Positions 1 to 9,952 of a DNA stretch of 64,000 nt are shown here, piece by piece (the stretch's first letter is position 1; every line of letters starts with the position of its first letter). The notes below the pieces were generated by a model that worked only from the letters and a program-made list of their open reading frames with translations, made no database searches and was not told the DNA's origin. This DNA comes from CBDFMG01 sp965221205 [NCBI: bacterium] (GTDB taxonomy: Bacteria > SM23-31): contig OZ244870.1 in NCBI GenBank assembly GCA_965221205.1, positions 1,364,001-1,428,000 on the forward strand, written 5' to 3'. The translations under genes were made by a program, and so were the position numbers.

Positions 1-318
1 GAACATTTTGAGGATGTCCCGAAATTGAGTATTATTGATGCACTTAAGGCTGAAGGAATTCCTGCACATCCAGGTTATACAATTCCTCTTTATAAACAGC
101 CGGTTTTTGAGTCAGGAGAGTTGGGACCACGGGGAGCGCAGCTCAGCACATTTTCTGATTATACGAACATTAGTCTGCCGGAAACGGAAAAAGCCTGTAA
201 TGATGAGGCAATCTGGTTGAAGCACAACCTTTTAATCGGGTCAAGAGATGATATGCAGGATATTGTTAATGCATTTGAAAAAGTTCTGAAAAATTGCAAG
301 GAATTAAAGAAGGATTAA
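1..318 (+). CDS. DegT/DnrJ/EryC1/StrS-family aminotransferase, C-terminal end (5' partial)
   Basis: The frame is open from the first base of the window and stops at TAA 316-318, so only the last 105 codons are present. The C-terminal block with GIPAHPGYTIPLYKQPVF and the later LPETEKACNDEAIWLKHNLL resembles the end of PLP-dependent sugar or cell-surface aminotransferases (DegT/DnrJ/EryC1/StrS), and matches the general pattern of the intact family member at 57266-58390. The PLP lysine lies outside the window. These enzymes transfer an amino group to a keto sugar or related substrate; the substrate cannot be read from this fragment. Threonine synthase follows 23 bp downstream on the same strand, so the two may be co-transcribed. 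Confidence 0.8.
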   Translation, partial: EHFEDVPKLSIIDALKAEGIPAHPGYTIPLYKQPVFESGELGPRGAQLSTFSDYTNISLPETEKACNDEAIWLKHNLLIGSRDDMQDIVNAFEKVLKNCKELKKD

Positions 319-341
319 GTGTTGTCCGTTAAGGTGAAATA

Positions 342-1631
342 ATGAAATATTCTTTCGATTGCGTAGATTGTAAAAGAAAATATTCTATTGATAAGGCAAG
401 CTACTTGTGTCAATGCGGGGGACTTCTCGATTTTAATGTAAATCTTGATGAATTGCCTGAAACAGTGTCTTTGGAGGAGTTTGACCGGCGTGCTCAAGAA
501 GCATTGCCCGGAAAAAGCAGCGGTGTATGGAGGTATAAAGAACTTGTTCTGCCCGATATTTCGGACGATCACATTATCTCAACTTTAGAAGGAAACACTA
601 AACTATACGATGTGCCGAAAGTGGCCTCGGAAATCGGTGTCGATTCGCTCCAGATTAAACATGAAGGCGATAATCCATCCGGCTCGTTTAAAGACCGGGG
701 TATGACAGTTGCCGTCTCACATGCAAATGATAAAAGCGAAAAGGTCCTCGCCTGTGCATCGACAGGCAATACGAGTGCTTCGATGGCAGCATATGCTGCC
801 ATGGCAGGATTAAAAGCGATTGTCTTGATTCCGGAAGCAAAGATAACAGTTAGTAAACTTGCACAGGCATTGGCCTATGGCGCGGTCACTGTTGAACTTG
901 AAGGTGATTTTGATGACTGCATGGAACTGATTCTTGAAGGTGCCCGGCAGGAAATACTTTATCCCATGAATTCTGTCAACTCATTCAGACCTGCAGGCCA
1001 AAAGACAATAATATGGGAAATTTTCCAGCAGCGGTCTTGGTCTCCACCTGACTGGATTGTTTTTCCCGCAGGCAATCTGGGAAATCTCTCCTCTTTTGGT
1101 CTTGCTATTGAGGATTTTTATAAGCTCGGATTTATCAAGAAAAAACCGAGGCTTGCCGGTGTCCAAGCCGAAGGTGCAAACCCCTTCTTTCTGTCGTATC
1201 AGGATGATTTCAAAGAAAAACGAACGGTACAGGCGGATACTATTGCGACGGCAATCCGGATCGGCAATCCCGTTAATTACACCAGAGCTGTCCGTTCTCT
1301 GAGGTTGACAAACGGTGTGATGACGCAAGTTTCCGATCAGAGAATTATGGACGCCAAAGCTCTTATTGAAAGAACAGGTATCGGTGCTGAACCGTCATCG
1401 TGTGCCTCACTGGCCGGTCTGAAAAGACTCCGTGAGGAAAATGTGATTAGCTCCGATGAATCGGTTGTTCTGATATTTACCGGACATATCTTGAAAGATC
1501 CAGAAGCAATAATTTCTTATCATTCGAATTCCATGGAGGGAATCACTTCGACCTATGCTAATAAGCCGTTGAAAGCGAAACCGACTATGGATGGTTTGGA
1601 AGACCTTATAGCACAAATCACTTCTAACTGA
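342..1631 (+). CDS. thrC: Threonine synthase
   Basis: Predicted PLP enzyme converting O-phosphohomoserine to threonine plus phosphate. The 429-residue protein starts with a small cysteine cluster (C7, C10, C23, C25) like the N-terminal zinc ribbon of many class II threonine synthases. The PLP lysine sits in NPSGSFKDRGM near residue 115, and the phosphate-binding loop ASTGNTSASMAAYA follows. The start is supported by AAGGTG five bases upstream of ATG 342. Homoserine dehydrogenase, which supplies the preceding intermediate homoserine, lies at 11451-12482, so two threonine-pathway genes are near but not adjacent. No ACT regulatory domain is visible. Confidence 0.92.
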   Translation: MKYSFDCVDCKRKYSIDKASYLCQCGGLLDFNVNLDELPETVSLEEFDRRAQEALPGKSSGVWRYKELVLPDISDDHIISTLEGNTKLYDVPKVASEIGVDSLQIKHEGDNPSGSFKDRGMTVAVSHANDKSEKVLACASTGNTSASMAAYAAMAGLKAIVLIPEAKITVSKLAQALAYGAVTVELEGDFDDCMELILEGARQEILYPMNSVNSFRPAGQKTIIWEIFQQRSWSPPDWIVFPAGNLGNLSSFGLAIEDFYKLGFIKKKPRLAGVQAEGANPFFLSYQDDFKEKRTVQADTIATAIRIGNPVNYTRAVRSLRLTNGVMTQVSDQRIMDAKALIERTGIGAEPSSCASLAGLKRLREENVISSDESVVLIFTGHILKDPEAIISYHSNSMEGITSTYANKPLKAKPTMDGLEDLIAQITSN

Positions 1632-1714
1632 GCGCTGACCGTTCTCTTGAGATTCACACTAAACTGTGTATTTAAGGTTGTGTCTGTAAGGAGAGTATAT
1701 AACAATACAATTCT

Positions 1715-3346
1715 ATGGCCACCATGGACATACCAGCACATTCTGACGAACATTTCAACGAAGAAACCGCACAGCAGTTTCGGGAAATACTGCTCAACGG
1801 CGAAATTGAAAATGTCCTCACTTTTCGTGTAGAAGAAAATATCCCCGATCAAGTTGTTCATATCCATTCGCGCGATGCATATGAAGTGTATAAAGAGACA
1901 GAGGAGTATCATGTTGCACTTCAGATAGCAGAAAAATTCCGAATTTTCTGAAGAGGAAATTCAGGTCCTTAAAGTGGCTGAATGGAACAGGTTAAACAAG
2001 AATCACCGGTTTGTCGAAGTAGCTGAATGGGCAAAAGCTCAAAATCTCTCTGAAGTCGAAATTCACCGGTCTGCAACATCTGCCTATGAGATGTATTTGC
2101 AAAAGGGACAAGCCGATGAAGCACTCGGTATATTTGAAAAATATAATCTCCGAACGGATGAATTGCTCGGTATAACTATAGCGGAATTTAACCGGACACT
2201 CAATCAGGGAGATTTTTATAATGCAGCAATTCCCGGGAAAGCATTTAATCTCTCGGCTTCAAGAACACTCTCTGCAGTAATCAAGGCATGTATCGAATCT
2301 CTCAAAAATCATGAACCTGATAAAGCATTGAAGCTGATTGACGAATTTAAACTGCTCACTGATGCTGTATTCGAAGAAATAACTGAGAAAGAATCGGAAA
2401 ATCTGATTGTTGGGATTGCGGGTGATTTCATCAAGCCCTCATTTGAACAAGGAAAGCTGCAGCTTATGCGCGAATTTGCCACACGAATTAATCTAAAAAC
2501 TCAGCCATTTAATAACAGCTATTTTAAGGATTTTCTACAGCGGTATTACAAATTAGCCGTAGAAAATCATAATGCTTCTCTCGAGAATAATGATGTAAAA
2601 TCTGCGCGGTTTATCAGAGATTCATTTGATCTCTATGTTGCTCCCATCCCCTATGAGTTGTTTGCGAAGCTTGTGGAAACTGCTGAAGAATATCACAAAT
2701 CACTCTTAAGCAGTGGTGATTTAAATTTAGCTATTTCATTCAAAAAAGATTACGGTCTTTTCTCTCAGTACACGATCGAACACAGTAAGCAGACTGAAGC
2801 GGAGCATGGCACATTGTTTGTAGTTAAAGCGCTCGAAAAAAAGCAGGTACAACCTGCAATGAGTGCTATATAAGAGTACAAAGTTCCTAAGGCACTCGTC
2901 AATGATGCGGTCTTAACTTCAATCTTGAATCTGGTTGACAGAAGTAATTCTTTCGATGAAGCGTTTGCTGTATTTGAGGAGATTTCAGTCGATTTATCAG
3001 GAGAAGGCGGCAAAGCGCGGGTTGTGTCGGCGTTTAAGTCGCTGATGAAAAAGAGGGATTATTTAAATGCAGTAGAGTTTGCAAAACGGTTTAAGCTCCA
3101 AAAATCGTATGTGTCTGATGCTGCATCAAATGCTTGGCAGGTTGATTTTGCCGCAGAGCGTTATGAAAAAGCTCTTGATATCAAAAATATAAATATAAGC
3201 TTGATAAAAATGTAACGCTTGCAATTGTCCAAAAAGCGTACGAGCAGTTTCTTGCAGATAATGACTACAATATGGTGGCGTCAATTCGCCGGTCGTACGG
3301 GATACGGATCGGACTGGTCGATTTGATATTTGAATTTTTCGGTTAA
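1715..3346 (+). pseudogene. Helical-repeat protein, broken by two frameshifts and one stop (copy A)
   Basis: One long reading can be rebuilt across three frames. Repeats of roughly 35 residues of the form 'G..deAl.ifekynL..del' suggest a TPR/PPR-like alpha-solenoid; no catalytic domain is recognised. Joining requires one extra A in the A5 run near 1932 (giving IAEKNSEFSEEE), read-through of TAA at 2871-2873 (giving SAI-stop-EYKVPKALV), and one extra A in the A5 run near 3185 (giving LDIKKYKYKLDKNV). The reading then ends at TAA 3344-3346. A paralogue at 17128-18601 is broken in the same style. No good ribosome-binding site stands close to ATG 1715. Function unknown, perhaps protein-protein scaffolding. 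Confidence 0.7.
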
Positions 3347-3385
3347 TATTTGCTAAGTAGGGACAATACACATTTCAGATTGAAA

Positions 3386-4468
3386 TTATTCCCGGCATAA
3401 AAATAATCTGTCAGGTTTAAGTGATACTTTGACTGAATCATGAAGCGATAATTTGTATTTTATACACGTTAACTCTTCAATCTCCATATACAATCGAAAC
3501 CCTTCCACAGGTTTTCCGTCTTCAATTACTTGAAGTGAAACATTGTACATTCTATTGGTGATGTACATACTTTCGACGTAGACCTGAAACATATTTGGTC
3601 GGTCTTCATCAGTTATGAGCAATCGGACATCCGAAGAATGGATACCCAGCCAAATCGGTGTACTCCTCTCATATTCAGTAACATTACTGATGGAAATTTC
3701 GAACCGGTCGAAGAGATTGACGGTTCCCGTTTTTCCATTTGAACCGGACATGATACACGGGAAGAGATTCTTAATGCCAAGAAATTGTGCCGTGAAATAA
3801 TACTCCGGTTTCTGGAGCACACGGTCTTTTGCATCGAATTCAACAATTGATCCATTATTCATAACAGCAATTTTATTCGCAATACTATCAGCTATGATAA
3901 AGTTGTGGGTAACATACAACACCGGCAATTCAAATGTACGAGGAATCTCACTGATAAACCTGATAAGCGACTCGCGAAGCGGCACATCGATAGCAGAGAG
4001 CGGTTCATCGAACAACATTACCCGCGATTTTGCTGCGAGAGCGCGGGCAATAGCAACACGCTGTTTCTGCCCTCCGGATAAATGGTGGGGAAACGTGTGC
4101 TCTTTATCGGTGAGATCGAATTTTTCAAGTATTTTCTTTATTTGAACATCGTGGTTATTTGAACTGGGCATTCCGAATTCAATATTATCGCGGACAGTTT
4201 TATTCGGAAACAGTGAATAATCCTGAAATATATAGCCGATTCCTCGCTTCCGTATAGGGAGCGAAATATTTTTATTACTGTCATACAGTGTTGACTCGTT
4301 AAGCGTAATTTTCCCACTATCGGGTTTGACAATACCGCTGATTAAATTAAGTGTGAGAGATTTTCCTCCACCTGAAGGTGCGAGAAGAACTGCAATTTCA
4401 TTTTCAATACTGAGAGAGGCATCTAGTGAAAATGAATCGAATTTTTTTCGGAGTGAAAAATCAAGCAT
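3386..4468 (-). CDS. modC: Molybdate ABC transporter ATP-binding protein
   Basis: Cytoplasmic ATPase of a molybdate (or tungstate) importer, 360 residues, the usual ModC length. Visible motifs in order are Walker A APSGGGKS near residue 35, Q-loop FQDYSLFP, ABC signature LSGGQKQR, Walker B VMLFDEP and the switch histidine in YVTHNF. The last third lies where ModC carries its Mop/TOBE-type anion-binding domain. The permease and binding-protein genes lie immediately upstream on the same strand, giving a modA-modB-modC order. The 69-bp gap to modB suggests one operon. Confidence 0.9.
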   Translation of the reverse strand: MLDFSLRKKFDSFSLDASLSIENEIAVLLAPSGGGKSLTLNLISGIVKPDSGKITLNESTLYDSNKNISLPIRKRGIGYIFQDYSLFPNKTVRDNIEFGMPSSNNHDVQIKKILEKFDLTDKEHTFPHHLSGGQKQRVAIARALAAKSRVMLFDEPLSAIDVPLRESLIRFISEIPRTFELPVLYVTHNFIIADSIANKIAVMNNGSIVEFDAKDRVLQKPEYYFTAQFLGIKNLFPCIMSGSNGKTGTVNLFDRFEISISNVTEYERSTPIWLGIHSSDVRLLITDEDRPNMFQVYVESMYITNRMYNVSLQVIEDGKPVEGFRLYMEIEELTCIKYKLSLHDSVKVSLKPDRLFLCRE

Positions 4469-4537
4469 GCTAAAATTTATTGTAAATGGATATTAATTAT
4501 TTTAGTCCGGAAGTTGTTCTAAAGCTTAAATGCGCAA

Positions 4538-5203
4538 TTAATATTTTTGAGTCACGGATTTATTCACCAAAAACAGAATGAAAATCGACAGCACTGTAGT
4601 AATTGCAACTAATATGTTTGCTTCCGTTGTATTTCCTGCCTGTACAGAGTCGTAAATTGCGATCGAAATTGTCTGAGTCTTACCTGGAATGCTTCCGGCG
4701 ACCATGAGGGTGGTTCCGAATTCTCCGAGTGACCGGGCAAATGACAAAGCAATACCTGCTATGACTCCTCTACGAGCTATAGGCAGAGTAACATGCCAAA
4801 ATACCTGCCACTCGTTTTTACCAAGAACCCGAGCCGAATTTTCAATGTGTGCATTAACCGACTCAATTGCTGAGCGTGCCGGTTTAATAAAGAGCGGAAA
4901 CGAAGCTATCATTGCCGCTATGACTGCTCCCTGCCATGTAAAGACAATAGTTATACCAAAAAGATCCTCAATGAATCTGCCAAGATAACTTTGCCGCCCC
5001 AGAATTGTCAATAAATAATAGCCGAGTACGGTCGGCGGCATAATCAGCGGCTGCATGATGACAGCATCAAGCAAATTTTTTCCGCGAAAATTATACTTGG
5101 ACAGACAAAAAGCAATTGCTGTGCCGATAAAAAAATTAAAGAGAGTCGCAAAGAAAGCAACTTTTAATGAGAGCCAAAGGGGGTAAAGAGACAATTCGTT
5201 CAT
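4538..5203 (-). CDS. modB: Molybdate ABC transporter permease
   Basis: A 221-residue polytopic inner-membrane protein with about five hydrophobic segments and the ABC permease EAA loop: the stretch SARVLGKNEWQVFWHVTLP followed by ARRGVIAGIALSFARSLGEFG is typical of ModB/CysT permeases. It would form the channel through which ModA-delivered oxyanion crosses the membrane, driven by ModC. Its start at ATG 5203 is 20 bp past the modA stop, so translation is probably coupled within the mod operon. Confidence 0.92.
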   Translation of the reverse strand: MNELSLYPLWLSLKVAFFATLFNFFIGTAIAFCLSKYNFRGKNLLDAVIMQPLIMPPTVLGYYLLTILGRQSYLGRFIEDLFGITIVFTWQGAVIAAMIASFPLFIKPARSAIESVNAHIENSARVLGKNEWQVFWHVTLPIARRGVIAGIALSFARSLGEFGTTLMVAGSIPGKTQTISIAIYDSVQAGNTTEANILVAITTVLSIFILFLVNKSVTQKY

Positions 5204-5223
5204 GTTGTCTTGCTCATATCTGT

Positions 5224-6009
5224 CTAATCGTGTGTTACACGAGTGTAATTAAAGCGATTAAAGATGTCATCTGACATCTCAGATTGAATATATTGTTTGA
5301 ACTGATGAGCTTGTTCGGTGTTTTGGCTGTTTTTTACAATTGCAACGGTCTGAAAAATTGGACTATACAGACTTCTATCGATCGGAACGAATTTTACTAT
5401 AGAATCATCTGGAAGATGTCCTGATACGATTCCTACATCGGTGTTACCGGAACTCACAAATTGCATGCATTGACGTATATTCTCTGCGAAAATCAATTTG
5501 GACTGAATACCATACCATATTCCGGCCTTCTGCAAAGCTTCCTGTGCAGCAATACCGAAGGGCGCATGCACCGGTGATGCGATAGCTACCCGCTCAATAT
5601 TCTCATTGTTCAGGTCTGTGATGTCATTGATAATAATCAAGTTTGATTTTAAAACTCCGAGAACTATTTGTCCTTCAAGAAATGCAACAGGCTCCTCCTC
5701 GAAAAATCCTTCAGTGTAGAGATTATCAGAGAGTGTCTCATTTGCAGATACATACAGGTCATACGGTGCGCCGTGCCGGATCTGTTCTGCAAGACTGCCT
5801 GATGCACCCAACACAAACGTTACCATTGTACCGTGAGTATTCTGAAACGCATCGCCGATTTCCTTTAAAGCAAACTGGAGATTTGAAGCAGCCGCTACAA
5901 CAATCGAATCACCCGGTTTATCAACAACGGTGCATTGAAAGGAAAATAAAGTAGGAATAAACAACAATTGAAATAACTTCTGATATATTATTTTGTTGTG
6001 GATTCTCAT
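5224..6009 (-). CDS. modA: Molybdate-binding periplasmic protein
   Basis: A 261-residue substrate-binding protein. After a hydrophobic N-terminal segment comes cysteine 26 (LFSFQC), a possible but non-ideal lipobox, so it may be an anchored lipoprotein. The mature part opens with IVVAAASNLQFALKEI and continues with VLGASGSLAEQIRHGAPYDLYVSA, the two conserved loops that coordinate molybdate in ModA. It is the first gene of the modABC operon and is divergent from the DtxR-type regulator at 6386, with 376 bp between them. Tungstate cannot be excluded as the ligand. Confidence 0.9.
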   Translation of the reverse strand: MRIHNKIIYQKLFQLLFIPTLFSFQCTVVDKPGDSIVVAAASNLQFALKEIGDAFQNTHGTMVTFVLGASGSLAEQIRHGAPYDLYVSANETLSDNLYTEGFFEEEPVAFLEGQIVLGVLKSNLIIINDITDLNNENIERVAIASPVHAPFGIAAQEALQKAGIWYGIQSKLIFAENIRQCMQFVSSGNTDVGIVSGHLPDDSIVKFVPIDRSLYSPIFQTVAIVKNSQNTEQAHQFKQYIQSEMSDDIFNRFNYTRVTHD

Positions 6010-6385
6010 ATGTTAGATCGACTTCGGCCCACAAGATTTCAGTTTACAATGTATAACACTACGTAATTTGATATTCAATTCTGCTGCTCAAGTTGTGAGG
6101 ATGTGTTCTTATGTTCAGACGCGCTTCTCTATACGAAGAAAGGTAACCATAATACAAAAAAAATGAAAGCGGAAAAATAGGAATACATTTTGATATTCAT
6201 AAGATTCATAATCTTGTGCTATTCACGCCTGAAATGTCACATGCCAATTGATAAATCTGAAATATTTGTATCTGATTCGAAAATTACCTATATTACCGCA
6301 CGTTTTGAAAACATTGTTCAATTGGATGAATAATCAAATTACTGCCGCAACATTATGTTTGTATAGAATAAATTGGTAATCAATA
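6010..6385. promoter_or_regulatory. Divergent intergenic region with palindrome between modA and a DtxR-type regulator
   Basis: This 376-bp AT-rich gap must contain the promoters of both the leftward mod operon and the rightward regulator gene. The clearest element is a perfect interrupted palindrome, AAGATT-CAT-AATCTT at 6201-6215, of a size suited to a dimeric repressor. I see no convincing open reading frame or riboswitch fold in it. Assigning the palindrome to the neighbouring regulator is inference. Confidence 0.4.
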
Positions 6386-7087
6386 ATGCATGAACACGAC
6401 AAATCGTTTGCACAGAGCAAGACACATACCCACAAATCGGTAATAGAGCATGTGCTGCTGCAGGTATGGGTCAATCGTGAAAACAGCAAAAAAAGTTCCG
6501 TACAGGATTTTCAAATTAAGAATGAAACTGTCTCGGATGATTTGATTAAAGAAGCTGTCGAAGATGGCAGCCTGATCAATCAGAATGGGGAATTGACATT
6601 ATCTGAATTTGGTGAAAAACTCGCGGAAAACATCGTCCGCCGCCACAGACTCACCGAAGTGTTATTCAGTGAAATTCTGTCAATTGATGATGAAATGGCT
6701 CGCACAACAGCTTGCAATTTGGAGCACATCATAACTGAAGAAGTGACAGACAGTATCTGTACTTTTCTCGGACATCCGCTGCAATGCCCTCATGAAATGG
6801 CAATCCCGCGTGGGACATGCTGCGCCACGTTTAAAAGGAATCTTGGTCCCCTAATCAGGCCTGTCATAGACTTGAAAATAGGTGATTTCGGAAAAATTTC
6901 ATTCATGTCGCCTAAAACTCACTTCAGGTTCGACCGCCTCATGATGTTTGGAATAACACCGGGTACTATAGTTAAATTACACCAGAAAAAACCGTCGATT
7001 GTCCTTCAGGTTGGGGAAACTGATTTGGCACTCGACTACGATATCGCTAAAAATATTTATGTGAAACAGGTCAACGGCGAACAATAG
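6386..7087 (+). CDS. DtxR/IdeR-family metal-dependent transcriptional regulator with FeoA-like domain
   Basis: A 233-residue protein with a winged helix-turn-helix region (about 1-75), a dimerisation and metal-binding domain (about 80-150) and a FeoA/SH3-like domain (about 155-230). The stretch TACNLEHIITEEV reproduces the Cys-x-x-Glu-His ligand set of DtxR/IdeR rather than the Glu-x-x-Glu-His of MntR, pointing to Fe(II) or a similar metal. CPHEMAIPRGTCC follows where family members have CPHG.PIP. It is divergent from modABC, so it could control that operon, but DtxR-family members usually govern iron or manganese genes and the link is unproven. Confidence 0.85.
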   Translation: MHEHDKSFAQSKTHTHKSVIEHVLLQVWVNRENSKKSSVQDFQIKNETVSDDLIKEAVEDGSLINQNGELTLSEFGEKLAENIVRRHRLTEVLFSEILSIDDEMARTTACNLEHIITEEVTDSICTFLGHPLQCPHEMAIPRGTCCATFKRNLGPLIRPVIDLKIGDFGKISFMSPKTHFRFDRLMMFGITPGTIVKLHQKKPSIVLQVGETDLALDYDIAKNIYVKQVNGEQ

Positions 7088-7128
7088 AATTAAATACCTC
7101 CGCAATAAGTGAGTGCACCAGCAATTGA

Positions 7129-7962
7129 ATGTATACAATAATAACACATGACCATCCGGTGATTAGAATTCGAATAGCACAGTGTCTCCATCGATTAATT
7201 CTGTTTTTAGTATGTATATGCAGTATTGGTATTTTTAGTACGGCACACGGTCTTGCACAGGTAAACACGGAACAGATGAGAGGCGGGAGCAGTGATCAAG
7301 GTTTATCCGGGGATATTGACCTCAATTTTCGAATAAAAACGGGTAATGTTGACGTTGTCGATACCGGAAGCTCTCTCAGGTTTGAATATCAGGGCGGAAA
7401 AAACCGGACATTTTTGGTAACGAACATTCAGTACGCCACAAAAGAATCTGACCCATTTATCAACCGGGGATTCACTCATATTCGTTATAACAGAACTGCT
7501 GCAACCACCGTTATATGGGAATTCTACACGCAACACCAGTTTAATGAATTTATCCGGCTGTTTAGCAGAACATTAGTAGGAGCGGGAGGTAGATTTGTGC
7601 TCCGGGAAGAAGAGCAATCTACCATATACCTAGGTTCATCATACATGGTGGAACGGGAACATATCGATGTCGCTTCTGGTTCAATTGACAAATCGGTTAC
7701 CTGGACTCACCGCTGGAGTAATTATTGTGTTGTGAATTGGCGCTCATCAGGAAGAGCGGTACTGGTCAACTCACTCTATGTGCAGCCCCGAATTGACGGA
7801 TTCGACGATCTGAGAATTCTCAATGAATTTGAACTGAAAACTGCATTGACAAGCCGGCTCTCCACCACACTGCAGATGAGTATCAGGTATGACGGTAACC
7901 CGCCGTCTGAGGTCAAAAAGACCGATTTGGAAATTCGTAATACACTCGGAATTTCATTCTGA
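7129..7962 (+). CDS. DUF481-like outer-membrane beta-barrel protein
   Basis: A 277-residue exported protein. The N-terminus has a hydrophobic segment (LILFLVCICSIGIF) ending near AHGLAQ, a plausible signal peptide. The rest alternates polar and aromatic residues in short strands and ends in a strand closing on phenylalanine (NTLGISF), as outer-membrane barrels do. The pattern of lines such as FYTQHQFNEFIRLFSRTLVGAGGRF fits the DUF481 family of unknown function. It lies 41 bp after the regulator gene and 56 bp before an M16 peptidase on the same strand. The first ATG has no strong ribosome-binding site, so the true start may be slightly downstream. Confidence 0.75.
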   Translation: MYTIITHDHPVIRIRIAQCLHRLILFLVCICSIGIFSTAHGLAQVNTEQMRGGSSDQGLSGDIDLNFRIKTGNVDVVDTGSSLRFEYQGGKNRTFLVTNIQYATKESDPFINRGFTHIRYNRTAATTVIWEFYTQHQFNEFIRLFSRTLVGAGGRFVLREEEQSTIYLGSSYMVEREHIDVASGSIDKSVTWTHRWSNYCVVNWRSSGRAVLVNSLYVQPRIDGFDDLRILNEFELKTALTSRLSTTLQMSIRYDGNPPSEVKKTDLEIRNTLGISF

Positions 7963-8018
7963 TACATATAAATAGACTTTTATCATAATTGCTGAAACGA
8001 TTTGCAAAGGAAAACATA

Positions 8019-9512
8019 ATGGTAAACTTCATAGTCAGTTGTATACTGTCTGCTCTTGTAACAGTTGCCGCATTTGCACAGGAATTCCAAGATATTCGGA
8101 ATCAGATCACCGATTTTACACTCGACAATGGTATGACTTTTATTGTCATGGAGCGTCATGATGCACCCGTCGTCTCGTTTTTGACCTATGCCGATGTCGG
8201 ATCTGTCAACGAAGTGAAAGGGATAACCGGAATATCACATATATTTGAACATATGGTATTTAAGGGGACAACGACAATCGGAACATCTGATTATGCAGCA
8301 GAACAGCAGGCTATTGCAAATGAGGAGACTCTGTTTGCCACAATTCTTGAAGAGCGTGATAAAGGGTCTCGGCGAGATGATGAACGACTTGAGCAGCTTT
8401 ATCAGGAATTAATTGCGGCTCAAAATGCTTCAAATGAGTTTGTGAATTCAGGAGAGTATGAAAAAATTATTGAAGAGAACGGTGGTGTCGGCCTTAATGC
8501 AGGCACCGGTGCGGATGCTACACAGTATTACTATAATCTTCCGTCCAATAAAGTTGAACTCTGGTTTTCGCTCGAATCGGACCGTTTCGTAAATTTTGTT
8601 CTCAGAGAGTTTTATCAGGAAATGAATGTCATCAAGGAGGAAAGGCGTCTGCGTACTGAAAATAATCCTATCGGAAAGCTCGTGGAAGAGTTTTTTGCCG
8701 TTGCTTACAAAGCACATCCTTATGGTGAACCGGTTGTCGGCCATATGTCTGACCTGAATCGGATTAACAGAAATCAGGCAGAGGACTATTTCAAAGAATA
8801 CTACGCCCCATCAAACCTTTTTGTAGCAATTGTCGGTGATGTCGATGCCAACCGCATAAAAAAGTTAGCAGAAATCTACTTTGGGAGAATTCCTTCGGGA
8901 GAAAAACCGTCATTCTATGTACCTGAGGAACCGGTCCAGAATGGAGAGAGGAGAGTAACTATTGAAGATCCGTCACAGCCGGTTATTCTGCTCGGCTACC
9001 ATAAGCCTGATGTGAATCATCCCGACGATGCGGTGTACGATGCAATCTCCGATATTATCGGCAATGGCAAAAGTTCACGGCTTTATACCTCACTCGTGAA
9101 AGAAAAGAGGATTGCAGCTACTGCCTATGCATTAACAGGATTGCCCGGACTCAAATATCCGAACCTTTTTCTGTTCCTTGCCGTGCCTACACCCGGCCAT
9201 AGTAACCAGGAATGTGAGGAAGCAATTTTGGTGGAAATCGACCGTATTCAACGTGAACTGGTTTCTAATGAAGAATTGGAAGCGGTAAAAACGAGAGCAA
9301 AAGCCTCGTTCATCTCCGGACTCCGGTCTAATACAGGTATTGCGCAGGTACTTACAGCCGCTCATGTATTGACTGGAGATTGGCAAAATCTCTTTGACGA
9401 ATTGCATAAGATTAACAGTGTAACAGCCGAAGATATTCAGCGTGTTGCACGGGATGTCTTTATAACCTCGAATAAAATTGTTGGTGAATTGATTACCAGT
9501 GGTGGAAATTAA
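8019..9512 (+). CDS. M16-family zinc peptidase, catalytic subunit
   Basis: A 497-residue exported insulinase/pitrilysin-type peptidase. I start it at ATG 8019, preceded by AAAGG at a good distance, rather than at TTG 7989. A signal peptide ends near VAAFAQ. The inverted zinc motif H74-x-x-E77-H78 in GISHIFEHMVFKG is intact and the distal glutamate region QEMNVIKEERR follows, so it should hydrolyse peptides. About 75 residues rich in E/Q/A separate HxxEH from the rest of the active domain, an insertion seen in some M16 proteins. A non-catalytic M16 partner is encoded at 9953, suggesting a two-subunit periplasmic protease. Confidence 0.9.
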   Translation: MVNFIVSCILSALVTVAAFAQEFQDIRNQITDFTLDNGMTFIVMERHDAPVVSFLTYADVGSVNEVKGITGISHIFEHMVFKGTTTIGTSDYAAEQQAIANEETLFATILEERDKGSRRDDERLEQLYQELIAAQNASNEFVNSGEYEKIIEENGGVGLNAGTGADATQYYYNLPSNKVELWFSLESDRFVNFVLREFYQEMNVIKEERRLRTENNPIGKLVEEFFAVAYKAHPYGEPVVGHMSDLNRINRNQAEDYFKEYYAPSNLFVAIVGDVDANRIKKLAEIYFGRIPSGEKPSFYVPEEPVQNGERRVTIEDPSQPVILLGYHKPDVNHPDDAVYDAISDIIGNGKSSRLYTSLVKEKRIAATAYALTGLPGLKYPNLFLFLAVPTPGHSNQECEEAILVEIDRIQRELVSNEELEAVKTRAKASFISGLRSNTGIAQVLTAAHVLTGDWQNLFDELHKINSVTAEDIQRVARDVFITSNKIVGELITSGGN

Positions 9513-9551
9513 GCTGATTACAACTCGATAATCTAAATACAGGAACAGTAC

Positions 9552-9950
9552 ATGGAACATTCAGGCCGATTTTATCCTCAGGAAATTATGGACCTCTTTG
9601 ACGTCGATATTGCGTTCAATGGAGTTCAAGGCAAATTGCTTCAGGGTGATAAGAGTCAGCTTGTCTTTATGGAAATTGAGCCAGTTGGTGAAGTCCCGCC
9701 TCATAAGCACGGTGCTCAATGGAGAATAAGAATAGTCTTAGATGGAGAAATGCAGCTTACGATTGATGGTTTCACGAAAACCTACACAAAAGGTGACCGG
9801 TATTACATTCCCAATGATGTTGTCCATTCTGCGCTCTTCACCACCAAAGTGTATTTGATCGATTATTTTGCAGATAAAGTAAAGACCGGTATCTGCCGTT
9901 GCACGCTTTCCCGGCATAGTATTGTACAAAAATTCAATAGTGAAAGGTGA
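9552..9950 (+). CDS. Small cupin-domain protein
   Basis: A 132-residue single-domain cupin. Motif 1 is PPHKHGAQWRIRIVLDGEMQ (two histidines plus glutamate in the usual spacing) and motif 2 is YYIPNDVVHSA with the last metal histidine. Such proteins bind one metal and act as small oxygenases, isomerases or sensors; nothing here fixes the substrate. It sits between the two M16 subunit genes and its TGA overlaps the ribosome-binding region of the next gene, so the three are very likely one operon. A role tied to the protease is inference only. Confidence 0.8.
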   Translation: MEHSGRFYPQEIMDLFDVDIAFNGVQGKLLQGDKSQLVFMEIEPVGEVPPHKHGAQWRIRIVLDGEMQLTIDGFTKTYTKGDRYYIPNDVVHSALFTTKVYLIDYFADKVKTGICRCTLSRHSIVQKFNSER

Positions 9951-9952
9951 TT

